A stretch of DNA of 64,000 bases from Panopea generosa (taxonomy: Eukaryota; Mollusca; Bivalvia; Adapedonta; Hiatellidae): contig CM055895.1 of assembly GCA_029582155.1 (NCBI GenBank), positions 51,985,250 to 52,049,249 on the forward strand. The letters run 5' to 3'. Below the pieces are notes generated by a model, which was not told the DNA's origin, searched no databases, and saw only the letters and a list, made by a program, of their open reading frames with translations. Each line of letters starts with the position of its first letter. Within the stretch, counting starts at the first letter, position 1. Of the stretch, positions 24,401 through 34,192 are shown in pieces. Made by a program: the position numbers and the translations under genes.

Positions 24401-27400
24401 ACGTGTGACACCATGGATATTTATGAACAGGCATGAAAAAGAAAAAGGAAAATGTCAGTAGGTGATATGAAATATTGTATCAAACCATAGAAATTGGGAA
24501 GAAACGGGGTTGTGTTTATGTTAGACCTACATATAGTAAAATGTAGTAAAAGAAATAGTTGCTTTTACAATGACTTAACCTTCAGCCTGACTGTCGAAAA
24601 GGGTGTACAAGAATTATGAAAACAAATTTCTCATAATCAATGGCCCTGGTTTGATATTCCACAAAATGCTGATATATGTTTGTAGAACAAGAAACCAGTG
24701 GAAGAATGGGTGTGTAATCATAGATCCAACACTCCAGATGTAAGAGGAGGAGATTGGCAAACTATATACAGGTAGGTAACTCATTGTTAGATAAAGAGTA
24801 AATATAAGACTTACAGTTGTAAATAAAGCTCTTAATATTAGTTGCAGGAAGAACATTACATTGTATTTCAAATTTAGTCTATAGCAATTTATTTTATCTG
24901 AATTGAGATCGAACCCATCACCTCTGGCATGAGCGGTCAACAATCTTCCCAATTACAGTAAATATTAAAAGTTACAATTGTAAATAAAGATTTTAATACT
25001 ATTGCAGGAAGAACTTTGTATCAAATTTGATGGGAGAGTGAATATTGATTTGAGTATGTAACTCTGGTATGATTACTGTTGACTATAAAAAATGTAAGCG
25101 CATTCCTTATTTTGTTAAACACAGATCTACAGAATGCAATATAATACAATTTCTTACAACCTATACATATCTCACTCAGTGTCTTCATGAGTAGATTGAC
25201 CACCAAGCATATAGGTGGATAAAATGTCATTCTGAAGGACACAGCACATGGCTGTAAAAGTGTTGTGTGGGATTAAACCTATGGCCATCCAAAGCTAGGT
25301 CTGATGCTTTACTATAGACCATGTGCTCCAATATTGACAAGTGGTGAAAGAGAATAATTTTGATAGGGTGCAGTCATTTTAACAGACCTCGTGTAACATC
25401 AATCATACTTTGCAAGTACCCTATTATATTTGGTATAAATTTACTTTGTATTATTAATGTTTTATAACTGATACAAGTTTTATGAATCCTTATGCCCTAC
25501 AAATTAAGTTTATTGTTTAGTTAAAATAAAATCAGAAATTCTTGTTATCATTTCAAGTATAGTTCAAAATATACTTGCATAACCTGGGTAGCATTCAGAT
25601 ACCTTTCTGACCAACTGGTCTAAGGCGCTGTCTTACGGAAGGATGGTGGTTCTACTCAGATTCATTCTGAGTCGTTCCTCCACCAAAAAACTGGATGTGT
25701 CATATATAACCTGAAATAGGTTGAAAATGGCGTTCATTGAATTGTTTTATGCAATAGTGATGATCTTCAGGCATTCAGTTGTTAATTTGAAAAATGATCT
25801 TTTTATAATATTTCAAGCTTATGATAAAACTCTAATTTAGCTAACTGATTTTAAATTTATTGTACTTGCGCTTTCAAGAAAACATAAGAAAAGGTTTGTT
25901 AATGTAGTCTTGCTATGTTATAATACTCATATTTACAAATCAATAGAATAAAGTTATGTTTTAGGTTTTGCTTGATATTATTTTGATTAGTAACTTAGAC
26001 AATTGTTACATATGTTTAAAACTTATTTATTTTACCCCCTTCCCCACCCACCCAGTCTTGGAGCTGACGCTCTAACACTGGACCATGTCCTCCAAAATAC
26101 TTATATTCAACATTCAACCTGTCTACAGGTTGGAAATTTCATTTTATCATAGAAAGTATTGATCAGACCAAGGAAATCACCATAATGTTAATTATGGGAA
26201 TGTAGAGTGATCATAGAATTTGTCATTTTGACAAATACAACATCAAAATCCTTTGTGAATGGAGGTAAATTGGTTAGCACTGTCCCAGTCAGCCTATCGG
26301 TCTGTAAACCATCATGACATTGGGACAATAACTCAATACTGCTTGGCCCTACTGTCTTGGTAAGTAGATGACCCCTATTTATTTTGGGATTGGAAGGTCA
26401 CAGGTCAGGTCACCGTCACTATCAATAGGAAGTCATGTTTCCATCTGATATTTCAAGAACCGTTTGGCCTAGGTCCTAAGGAGTATTTGGACTATCTCAT
26501 AATGGCCCCAGTTACCCAACAGGCTATCATGTGGGTGCAAACATCTTTTACAAAACATCTCTTGTTTTTTTCACAATGAAACATGCTTTACAAGATCTAT
26601 TTTATGTTGTAACATGTGCTGTATGTTTATTTAGTGTGATTTTAGTTTCTACATTTTTACTTATTTTCATATTCTATATGGCTACATAGCTATGATGGAC
26701 TTGTATTTCTTTTCTGCTCTGACTTTGCATTGGTTATGAATTATTGTCATTCTTACTTTGCATCATTCTTGAATTACCGCTACTATGTATAATGGTCATT
26801 CTAACCATCCGTTGACTGTGGAGCATATTTTTTCCCCTGAAAAATGACTGTTTATAAAATATTAATGTACCAGTACATACTGTTTCAGACAGATATTGTT
26901 TACATGAGGTACCTGTTGAGATTTAAACTTTATAATGCATAGCAACCGTCTTAAGCTTCTTTTTTAATGTTTTCATACATGTAACAAGGATCCTCAGTGG
27001 CAGTGTGGTCTAGATGTCTCACAATCATTAATCTCCCACCACTCAGGTGGTGAGTTCTAGCTAAGCTTGGTCCAAACACTTTTTGCGGGAAAGTTTACCA
27101 GTTCTGTACTTGCAGAAGGACAGTGGTTCTACTCAAGTTCATTCTGAGGTATCCTCCATCAGTATGACTAGATGCCATATATGCCTGTAATGTGTTGAAA
27201 ATGACAGTGAACCCTATTCCCTCCCTTCTCCATGTTGATACCAATATGCAATGTCTGCAGTTTATATTATGGTTTTAATTTGTATAAAATAATATGATAT
27301 TTAATGACACAATTCCACTGAAAAATAAAAGCACTGTAAAAACTTTTATCAACTTCATTGCGGTGTGCTGTCAATCTAATGTTACATTTCCTGATATTGT

Positions 27401-30400
27401 TATTGAAGTCGCCGGGCCCAATTTGCTGAGTCGGTTACGCGTCTGACTATCAATCCAGGGGCTATGAGTTTGAATCCCAGCCCGGCAACAATCTCCTTGA
27501 TTATTGATATACGACATTGTGTTTCATTATCAGTTACTTGCGGAGATAAGGTGTGCTGGAGTACTGGTTAACCTTTCAGGATCTCAGGAAACAGAGGGTA
27601 GGTTAACTGATCATCTGTTAGCCCTCGATGGCATAAAAATGACGCTAAATATTAAATCAATCAATCCTGTTATTTAAGTCACATGATATTGTAATGGCAT
27701 GATTTGTTTACTGTAGTCCTGATGGCAGTAGCACACATTATAATGGAGAGTTATCTGCCATAAGAATATACATAGTGTACCTGTACACAGCCATGTGGCT
27801 ATATTTTTCTATTTATGTTGCTTTGTGTGGTGTGGCTTATACATAATGTACTGTCTCCTGTAGAACTAGTCTACATAGTTATTGAATTGATAATTGCATG
27901 CACTGAATGAGAAAAAATAATTGTAGTAGTAGTGTTGTGTGAATATGTGTATATAATTATTGTAAGTTAAATATCTCCATTGCCTTATATTGCTTGTACA
28001 GTGTATTTCTCTCTTAGGTTGCTCCATATAACATAAATAATGTTCTGGTCAGCTTTAAAATTGTACCCATATCACTTGTTTCTTTATGCTTCATATCATA
28101 ATTATAATTTTCTTTGTAATATTTCTAAATAGCATTTTTTGTGTAAATTTGAAGGTCAAGTTAGTATGCATTTTCATACCAGACGGTGACTGCTAGTAAG
28201 TCTGTCTGTCCGCTACTTGTGGAGAGAACTATTTCTACAGGTTTCAGGCATTTGACTTGAAACTTTGCATACATGATTAGCATCAAGTGTAGATTAGGTG
28301 ACACTGACTTAATTCCATGCACAGTTATTGCCTTTGTTTTCATTTTGCAATTCTTTTGGAGCAGACTTCTTCCACATTTTTTAGCCTTTCGATTTGATAC
28401 TTTGATACCAAGTGTAGATTTGTGTGATGCAATTTTTGTGACACTAACTTCATTAATGCTGAAGTTTTAATTGTATCTGAAATTGACTTTTAAATGGTTC
28501 TTGCAACACTACAATGTATCAAAATTAAGTTTAAAGTTTCAATTCATAAAATGTTTGATAAAATTATAAGTGTTATGAATTAAAGAAGCATATATAATAA
28601 ATGATACATTATAGCAAGTACATAAACGGCTATTTAATCAAAGAAGTGCATTCTTTGATTAAGAATGTAAATAAAAACAGATTTTCCCACCTTTTGAAAA
28701 TGGTGATTTACAGCAAACCATAAAGGGAGATTGATAATTAAAATTGCAAACAATTAAAGTATTAACGACAAGGACTCCTTCATATGACATTGGTAACACC
28801 CATTTGACACCCTTTTCTGGGGGAAAGTGATAATAACGGTGTCTTAACGAGGTTGATATAACACCTTTCAAAATCATTTCCTTTTGTTGTGTGGCAAGTA
28901 TATTGGAATTAAAAATAAAAAGACAACTTGAATTTACTTTAATTTTTTAATATTTTTCAATTTTTTAGTGAATATTCAAATATCAAAATGTCATTAGAAT
29001 ATTTGGACATATGATTGAATATTCCAATGTTAGTTGTCATCCTTAGTTTAAATACAATTATGCTGTATCCAGAAAGCCAGGCCCCAATTAGCTCAGTCGG
29101 TTACATGTCTGACTATCAATCCAGGGGCCGTGAGTTCAGATCCCTGCCAGGCAACAGTCTCTATGATGACTGATATACGACATTGTGTCTCATTATCATT
29201 TGTCTCTCACCACTGATTCAAGTTGGGAAGTTATCAGTTACTTGTGGAGATAGGGTGTGCTTGAGTACTGGTTAACCTTTCAGGATCCCAGGAAACAGTG
29301 GTTACATTAACTGATCATAAAAATGATGCTAAATATTCAATCAATATTCAATCAATGTACCAAGTAAGTGGTAGAATTTTATTTGGTTCATAATTGTGTC
29401 ATATTACATTATATTTGTTTCAATTTCACTGGAGAGTAAATATCTCAAAACATTGTTTATGAGAGGCACTCCATACATATAAATGACAAAAACTCTTTGT
29501 GTGTTTATCTGTACAATTAAAGTTTGAAATAATATTGCTGCAGTATGTTCACTCACATATAAACTACACACACATTGTTCAATGGCTCCATATTTCAGAG
29601 AATGTTAAAGTACCAAAACTGCATACCCAATGTTGTTGTTTAATACAAGTTCAGTTGCTTTGAAAGCATAGAAATGGGAAATAGCAAATGGGCTGCTTAA
29701 GACAAGTGGCTGCTTAAAAGCGATGATTGCTTACACAGGTTTGGCTCTACATGTATTAAGATAAGATAATCCTTTTTAGTTTAAAAAAAAAATCTTTTCA
29801 TGATGATATAAACTTTTTTCAGGCCAACATTGCGAGTCCCAAGGATGAGAACAGCTGACGTTATAAGAAAAGAGATCAGTGATCTCGAGAATTTGCTCAA
29901 AGGTATCATTAAATCATCTTGTTATTGGCTTTTTTCACTCAAAAACAACAACCAAAGGGAAGATTACAGATTAAAGGATATACTCATGGTGGATGTGTTT
30001 TAGTAAATACAGGATTACTGTTGGTTTCAGCAAACACTGAAGTGATATGGTCACAAGTGGCAAAGCTGAGCTTTCTGATTTCAGTGTTCCCTAGTGAAAT
30101 ATAACTGCAGCTATTAATTGAATTAAACAGTTCAATTTTATGTTTTAAATGTGAAAACAGTGAAATTACTATAAATTATATCACTTTTTACCACATTGTA
30201 ATTATTAAAAATAATTTGCTGATAAAACTCTATAATTTATCAAACAGCATTAAATAAAACACATGACCTGGATATGCAATTATAAGACTTTGTTTCATGC
30301 TCAACTCAAGATTTCATGCTCAACTCAAGATTTCATGCTCAACTCAAGATTTCATGCTCAACTCGAGATTCCATGCTCAACTCAAGATTTCATGCTCAAG

Positions 30401-33400
30401 ATTTCGTGCTCAACTCAAAAATGAATTTACTTGTTATAACAAAATATATGTTAATACATGTAGTAACTTTCTATTTCAACTCAGCATGACTACTTTTTAA
30501 TTCAGTTGTTTGTGCTTTAATTTATGTTTATATACAAGTCCTAGAAATTGTGTTCGAGTACGAATGGAAAAAGTTTTATAACCTTAGGGCCAGTGCTTCA
30601 GTTAACGTGATATTTTCCTTACCAGATATACATGTACTTTGATTTAAACTTTATTTATTGTACAAGTATGATTATAATATAAGAGTGGGAAACATTTTCT
30701 TCGTATTACAGGTGTAGGTACCCAGGACACAAATTGTTCTATGGTGAAGTATCAGTCGGAGATCTCTGACTTCCAGGAATTGTTACGGGTCACACTAGAC
30801 ATGGTTCCAGAAAGGTAAATAATAACCTAATCATTTCTGATACATGTAATCAATTGTGTTTTGTATGCAAGGAAAAGAACATTGTTCATTGAATATTATG
30901 CCATTGAAAGCTAACAGACAATCACAATCAATTAACCTAACCACTCTTTCCTGGGATCCTTGAAGGTCAAGTAGTGCTCGAGCACATCCATCTCCACATG
31001 TAACTAATAACTTGAATTGGTGCTGAAAAATGAATGACTATTGTGACTTACTGTTGTATTATCATGGAGACTGTGGCCAGATAGGGGTACAAACTCATGA
31101 CACCTGGATTGGAAGTGGCAAGAAAAAAAACGAGTATAAGATTGAGGTTCCAACACCCGGGATCAGTGTTTTGATGGTAACCTCTGCAGAGCCTCTGATC
31201 TAGTAAAATCAATGAAGTCCTAACACCCATGAAATATTCTTATCTCAACCTAACACTAATGAAATATTCTTGTCTTAACCTAACACCCATGGAATATTCC
31301 TATCTCAACCTAACATACATGAAATATTCTTATCACAACCTAACACCCATAAAATAGTCCTATCTCAGTCTAACATCCATGAAATATTCCTATCACAACC
31401 TTACATAGATGAAATATTCCTATCTTACATGTAACCTAACACCCATGAAATATTTCTATCTCAACCTAACATACATGAAATATTCTTATATTTATTCTCT
31501 ATTGTTTGTTTTTCTGATGTCAAGTAGTGATATATTTCTGTGTATTATACTACTCTGAAGTCATTTCTGATATCAAAAATCTATTTAAAGATATTGAAAT
31601 TTTAAAGAAAAAAATAACTACTACCCTTGGGACTGTCCTGAATTATATGTTACTAATACCCGGTATATCTTTCCACTAGAAAATAAAATTTTGAAGTTTC
31701 CCATTTTTTTTTGATTTATCAATTTAAATTATAAATTTGTTTCCATTTTAGGTTGAAGAACCCACCTGTCCCTCCAGATACAGTAAGTACACATTTTATT
31801 ACCAACTGGAAGAATGATAGTGTGTTTAAGATATTAGAATTTGCTTGTTCCTTAATTAATAAATTATACATGGTGTTGAGGTCCATATGCAAGTTTACGG
31901 ACTGGGCAGTCAGACCTAGCTTCACTCCGTTCCATATAACAATCTAGGTCTGACTGCCCAGTCCGAAACTTACATTTGGACCAAACACCATGTATTATTT
32001 GTTATATTATACCGAATACAATGAATCACAGGTACAGAACCTATGGAATGGCAAACTGCTTCATGTTTTTTGTCGTCTGAGAGTGTGAAGGTCGCCATAT
32101 GGGTGTGTCGTAAAATAAGCACATCCGTGAAATTAGCACTTTTATATTGGACCGGGGCCGCTGGATTACGTCACATTGAACAAAGAAGAAAATAGGCAAA
32201 TGAGGTATAATGTTGAGTTATAACTCAACTGCTCTATAAATAGGGGAGTTGTAATTGTACTCACGATGAGTTTGCATCAGTATCTGCATTAGTTTCCATG
32301 TCCCACTTGGGTAAAAGTTTTGGTGCAATTTGTTCATTAGAGTGCATTGCTTGAAGCTACATGGATGGAACTTGGCATAAGAGTGCATGCTTATAGTCTT
32401 GAGTCTATTTTGGACACTGAGGTAAAGGTTTATGACATTCACTTCTTTGGCAGGCATCTTTATAATACATGTATAATCAATCAATACTGAGTAGTTTGTT
32501 TACTTCCACTGAAGGGAAATTGATTCTCTTATATTTGCAGCTGATGCCTTATCTTGGCGCAACTGAATCAGTATCAAACTCTGATACAACTGATATCACA
32601 GAAGTAGACGTCACACTTTTGTTCAAAATCTTTGAAGAAAACATTAATTTCTTCATTTGTGAGACACAACTTTCCCTTTTTTTGTTTTGACTTGATTGTG
32701 AAGTAAACTTAAAGCTTATATAAAAATTCTCTTGTTCATTCTCTATGTAGAACCAATACTTACCTAGTGCTATCGACAGGCCATCGTTAAAGCCATGTCA
32801 TGCCTATTATCAAACCTACAACCTCTGTCATGAATGACCAACACTATTCAATTGCACTATTGCCCCATTCAGGAATGTTTGTACTTCTTACAGAAGAAAG
32901 TTATGGATTCTATCTGTTGCATTACCTGTCCCTATTGACTGTACTGTACACAAAGGCCCTCCATGGCTGAGTGAACCATGCCCTGTTAAGGTAGAGGATT
33001 TGAGCCTGGCTCTGTCCAAATACTTAAAAGTTTATGTGAGAAAATATAGCAGCTACTTGCAGAGTTTCTGCCAATCTAATGTTCCTGAGATCTCCAACAG
33101 TAAAACAGGTTTACATATATAACCTGTAATATGTCAGAAAAATTCTGTGTAATTCTCTTCAAGAAAAAAATATTTTTTTATTGATTTACTTTTTAGTTTG
33201 TGCAATTGATCGATGAACATTGTAGATATGCGTTTTCCCACTCCAATCACAGAAGACATTTGAAAACAGTGCAGGAAGAGACCAGATTGCTTGTAACAGG
33301 CAATCTGAACTTTTCCTGCACTGTTTTCCACTCTGTCAGTTAATATAACCATAATTCACCCAATAATTCAAAAGTCTTCTATATTAGGTGTCCAAAGGTG

Positions 33401-33956
33401 TCTATATTAGGTCTCCAAAGGCGTCTATATTAGAGGTGTCCAAAGGCGTCTATATGAAGTAAAGTGTTTTACTTGTCTGTCTGACCGTAAGTCACAAGTG
33501 CACTGATTAACTAAAGTTTATTAACAAGGATTTGACAACTTCATTACCGTATTTTATTGAATACAACACGCTCCCAAGTATAAACATGGCTGGTTTTGAA
33601 GTTAATAATGCTTGTATGTGGTGAGACTCACGGTCATGAAAGGCAAATCTTTCCAATAAATTTTTTCAAAGCTGACTGTTTAAGTTATTTATTTGAAAGA
33701 TTTACATTTTACATCAGCTGTCTTTATAGAGAGTTACACTGGTATGTGTTTTGAATTATTTGATATTTCACCATTTTATGTTTCATTTCTGTTTCAGTTT
33801 GGGTTGAATAAGTTCTGTGATGAACATGACATAATTCTGGCCAACATTCGTGCGCGTGTTAACGAATGTCGACAGGAACTTGCAGAATTGGAAGTAGAAG
33901 CAGGAATAGAATCGGCTCGACAACATTTCCGAAAACGCTCAAACTCTGTTGTTTAG
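18435..33956 (+). CDS. Spliced gene for a 500-residue coiled-coil protein of unknown function
   Basis: I joined nine exons by GT-AG sites and phase: 18,435-18,489; 21,728-22,487; 23,085-23,283; 23,772-23,801; 24,686-24,771; 29,823-29,902; 30,712-30,814; 31,752-31,782; 33,798-33,956. They total 1,503 nt with no in-frame stop before the TAG. The start ATG sits in AAAGATGGCCGCC, a good animal initiation context, and gives MAALKKVNLSGQIFGEQN. The large exon 2 (residues 19-272) is polar, basic and Ser/Pro-rich, with SRPSSGK and TRTRPLSAG, and is probably disordered. Exon 3 (272-338) is acidic and Pro/Trp-containing (PLLPWLCDD, EVPEPVTEEED). Exons from 29,823 on (377-500) have heptad-like coiled-coil segments (ADVIRKEISDLENLLKG; RARVNECRQELAELEVEAG). 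No signal peptide or membrane segment is seen. Two exons are only 30-31 nt. I recognise no family. The exon structure is well supported by phase; the function is unknown. Confidence 0.8.
18700..19153. repeat. Two diverged tandem copies of a repeat of about 190 bp (left part of a fold-back structure)
   Basis: The segments at about 18,770-18,950 and 18,970-19,140 share the same order of motifs: a CCAGACATATGCAAAGCTCC-like stretch, CTTCCATTAGCATTTGCATT, GTATTACTCAGCACACTTA and TGACTGTTTATTATTGATGC. GGTATGACCAGTATA closes each copy. An inverted copy of the right part lies at 19,562-19,690. All lie in intron 1 of the coiled-coil gene. Confidence 0.75.
19160..19556 (+). pseudogene. Fragment of a non-LTR retrotransposon reverse transcriptase, C-terminal part
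   Basis: In one frame this reads ALKTTAYNTLVRPQLEYCCS, then VWTSHTNTF, a TGA stop at 19,311-19,313, then AAQWVKHDF, LNSLHWRPVELIRIDQRL and NTRPSRLSHSVSYCQI. The AYNTLVRPQLEY and LHWRPVELRR blocks are typical of the C-terminal side of reverse transcriptases of jockey/CR1-like elements. Only about 130 codons remain, the catalytic YADD region is absent and one stop interrupts the frame, so it is dead. Inverted repeats abut it on both sides. Confidence 0.85.
19562..19690 (-). repeat. Right arm of inverted repeat flanking the reverse-transcriptase fragment
   Basis: The reverse complement of this segment aligns with 19,020-19,153: shared blocks are ATTACTCAGCACACTTA, GTAACTTTAT, GACAAAGTTTTA and GGTATGAC. 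Identity is about 80 percent by eye over some 85 bp. Together the arms enclose the reverse-transcriptase fragment almost exactly. Confidence 0.7.
19690..19800 (-). mobile_element. tRNA-like SINE head remnant
   Basis: On the - strand GGCAACAGTGGCCGAGCATA is followed about 30 bp later by AAGTTTGAACCCCTGCTGAG. These resemble the A and B boxes of a Leu/Ser-type tRNA-derived head. The rest of the element is not clear. Confidence 0.45.
20147..20335 (+). mobile_element. tRNA-derived SINE, family 3 (Leu/Ser-like head)
   Basis: The head reads TTCATGGCTGAGTGGCTTAA (A-box-like), later CTTAGGTTCAAGTACAGC (B-box-like). The body carries AACTTCATGTGAGAAATTTG and a GGTTCATTCTG motif shared with the copies at 25,600, 26,993 and 51,229. 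The tail here has lost the CATATATAACCTG segment and ends near TTTAAAATGGCTCTG. Located in intron 1 of the coiled-coil gene. Confidence 0.7.
20625..20760 (-). mobile_element. tRNA-derived SINE, family 2, diverged
   Basis: On the - strand: a tRNA-like B box GGTCATGGGTTTGATCC, then a tail reading CTAGTTCCACCCACG. The same arrangement occurs at 23,440-23,592 and 58,200-58,375. Confidence 0.6.
23440..23592 (-). mobile_element. tRNA-derived SINE, family 2
   Basis: On the - strand: GATGGTGTATTGGATAGGG (A-box region), GAGGTCGCAAGTTCAATCCC (B-box region), then the family tail with TTAGTTCTACCCAGGATTGG. It is in an intron of the coiled-coil gene. Confidence 0.7.
24387..24457 (+). other. Possible 71-nt alternative (cassette) exon of the coiled-coil gene
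   Basis: A TTTAG acceptor is followed by 71 nt encoding TFRGKRVTPWIFMNRHEKEK and then a GTAGGT donor. Entry phase (0) matches the preceding 30-nt exon, but the length is not a multiple of three and including it would shift the following exon into a stop. Skipping it joins exons 23,772-23,801 and 24,686-24,771 in frame. It could be a regulated exon that triggers decay, a variant with a different end, or a chance frame. Confidence 0.4.
24895..25325 (-). mobile_element. Two short family-2-like SINE remnants
   Basis: The - strand shows tRNA-like B boxes at about 24,902-24,925 (GAGGTGATGGGTTCGATCTC) and about 25,262-25,285 (GGCCATAGGTTTAATCC). Each is preceded by a diverged head. The rest is too decayed to delimit. 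Confidence 0.45.
25600..25745 (+). mobile_element. tRNA-derived SINE, family 3, body and tail
   Basis: The body has TGGTCTAAGGCGCTGTCTTA and GGTTCTACTCAGATTCATTC. The tail reads AAACTGGATGTGTCATATAT, AACCTGAAATAGGTTGAAAA, TGGCG. The tail closely resembles the monomer of the large array at 37.55-50.95 kb. Confidence 0.7.
26275..26550 (+). repeat. Dispersed repeat, bivalve type
   Basis: Recognisable ordered blocks: CGGTCTGTAAACCATCATGA, GGGACAATAACTCAATACTG, AAGTAGATGACCCCTATTTA, GGTCACAGGTCAGGTCACCG and CAAGAACCGTTTGGCCTAGG. I recall repeats with this wording as abundant in bivalve genomes, which is one reason for the organism call. Confidence 0.6.
26993..27215 (+). mobile_element. tRNA-derived SINE, family 3, with intact tail
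   Basis: A diverged tRNA-like head (AGTGGCAGTGTGGTCTAGAT; GTGGTGAGTTCTAGCTAAG) is followed by CTTGCAGAAGGACAGTGGTT and CTCAAGTTCATTCTGAGG. The tail contains ATGCCATATATGCCTGTAAT and GTGTTGAAAATGACAG, which shares CTGTAATGTGTT with the monomer of the 37.55-50.95 kb array. Confidence 0.7.
27411..27667 (+). mobile_element. tRNA-derived SINE, family 1
   Basis: The head is GCCGGGCCCAATTTGCTGAG with GAGTTTGAATCCCAGCCCGG. The body lacks about 30 bp present in other copies, between the CATTGTG and TCAGTTACTTGCGGAGAT parts. The tail has TGACGCTAAATATTAAATC and AATCAATCC. Intron of the coiled-coil gene. Confidence 0.85.
28185..28460 (+). repeat. Dispersed repeat, probably bivalve type, two similar halves
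   Basis: Contains GTCTGTCTGTCCGCTACTTG and then two related blocks with TTTGACTTGAAACTTTGCAT / TTTCGATTTGATACTTTGAT and CAAGTGTAGATTAGGTGACA / CAAGTGTAGATTTGTGTGAT, about 125 bp apart. No coding signal. Confidence 0.55.
29080..29357 (+). mobile_element. tRNA-derived SINE, family 1, near full length
   Basis: The head is GGCCCCAATTAGCTCAGTCG, then GAGTTCAGATCCCTGCCAGG. The body has TTGTCTCTCACCACTGATTC and TGCTTGAGTACTGGTTAACC. The tail is ATTCAATCAATATTCAATCA. It is the most complete + strand copy in the window. Confidence 0.88.
30296..30420 (+). repeat. 19-bp tandem repeat, about six copies
   Basis: The unit TTCATGCTCAACTCAAGAT is repeated about six times, with one copy losing CAACT. It lies in the intron between exons ending 29,902 and starting 30,712. 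Confidence 0.95.
30886..31111 (-). mobile_element. tRNA-derived SINE, family 1, diverged
   Basis: On the - strand: TCATGAGTTTGTACCCCTAT in place of the B box, then GCTCGAGCACTACTTGACC and the ATTCAAT tail. Much more diverged than the copies at 27.4 and 29.1 kb. Confidence 0.7.
31217..31490 (+). repeat. About 30-bp tandem repeat, about nine copies
   Basis: The unit is approximately AACCTAACACCCATGAAATA followed by TTCCTATCTC, with point variation between copies. It is in the intron before the 31-nt exon at 31,752. Confidence 0.93.
31861..31999. mobile_element. Hairpin (fold-back) element with arms of about 57 bp
   Basis: Left arm 31,861-31,919 and right arm 31,944-31,999 are inverted copies sharing CTAGGTCTGACTGCCCAGTC and CAACACCATGTATAATTT, about 85 percent identical by eye. 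The loop is 24 bp. The structure suggests a MITE or palindromic insertion in the intron after the 31-nt exon; termini and target duplication are not resolved. Confidence 0.8.
32166..32243 (+). promoter_or_regulatory. Promoter-like cluster: CRE, 18-bp palindrome, TATA box
   Basis: In 78 bp the sequence shows TTACGTCA at 32,166-32,173 (CRE-like), the perfect palindrome GTTGAGTTATAACTCAAC at 32,212-32,229, and CTATAAATAG at 32,234-32,243 (a strong TATA match). GGACCGGGGCCGCTGG lies just upstream. It is within an intron, so it would be an alternative or internal promoter, or one carried by a mobile element. No start of a gene follows that I can recognise. Confidence 0.35.
32541..32658 (+). other. 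Possible optional exon of the coiled-coil gene
   Basis: TTATATTTGCAG is a good acceptor, followed by an open frame LMPYLGATESVSNSDTTDIT continuing to a GTGAGA donor at 32,659. Entry phase fits the preceding 31-nt exon, but the exit phase (1) does not fit the last exon (0). A shorter form ending at 32,570 (GTATCA donor, 30 nt) would keep the frame. It is not included in the 500-residue model. Confidence 0.35.
32735..32880 (-). mobile_element. tRNA-derived SINE, family 2, diverged
   Basis: The - strand carries a B-box-like GGTTGTAGGTTTGATAATAG and a head reading GGCAATAGTGCAATTGAATA. The tail reads AAGTATTGGTTCTACATAGA. Divergence is high. Confidence 0.5.
32960..33140 (+). mobile_element. tRNA-derived SINE, family 3
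   Basis: The head is CCTCCATGGCTGAGTGAACC, then GGATTTGAGCCTGGCTCTGT. The body has AGTTTATGTGAGAAAATATA. The tail is TTTACATATATAACCTGTAA followed by TATGTCAGAAAA, again similar to the monomer of array B. Confidence 0.7.
33262..33329. repeat. Short perfect-loop hairpin, arms of about 29 bp
   Basis: GAAAACAGTGCAGGAAGAG...CAGATTGC (33,262-33,290) is followed after about 9 bp by GCAATCTG...CTTTTCCTGCACTGTTTTC. The arms are about 85 percent complementary. Confidence 0.8.
33374..33456 (+). repeat. About 24-bp tandem repeat, about four copies
   Basis: The unit GTCTATATTAGGTGTCCAAA plus GGC/T is repeated about four times with small indels, in the last intron of the coiled-coil gene. Confidence 0.85.
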
Positions 33957-34192
33957 ATATTTTGAAAACTGACACTTTATTTTAATGATGCTAGTCATAT
34001 TGTTTAGTTGTTTAATGTCATTTATTAGTAGTCGCACAATACAAAACTACACAAATTAGTCTTGAATATTGTTCTAATTACATGTATTTCAGATTACATC
34101 ATGTTATAAGTTGTTACATGTTTATTACTTGTCTCTGGTTTAAACCTATTTTATTTCCAGTATTAACAGATAAACAAGTACAATGTTTAAAA

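Noticed and set aside
24614..24952. 112-codon - strand frame in an intron of the coiled-coil gene
   Set aside because: It overlaps a true + strand exon and a SINE remnant; its hydrophobic look comes from T-rich sequence.
29080..29357. Functional tRNA gene at the SINE head
   Set aside because: A and B boxes are present but the acceptor and anticodon stems do not pair properly and the sequence continues into the SINE body shared by several copies.
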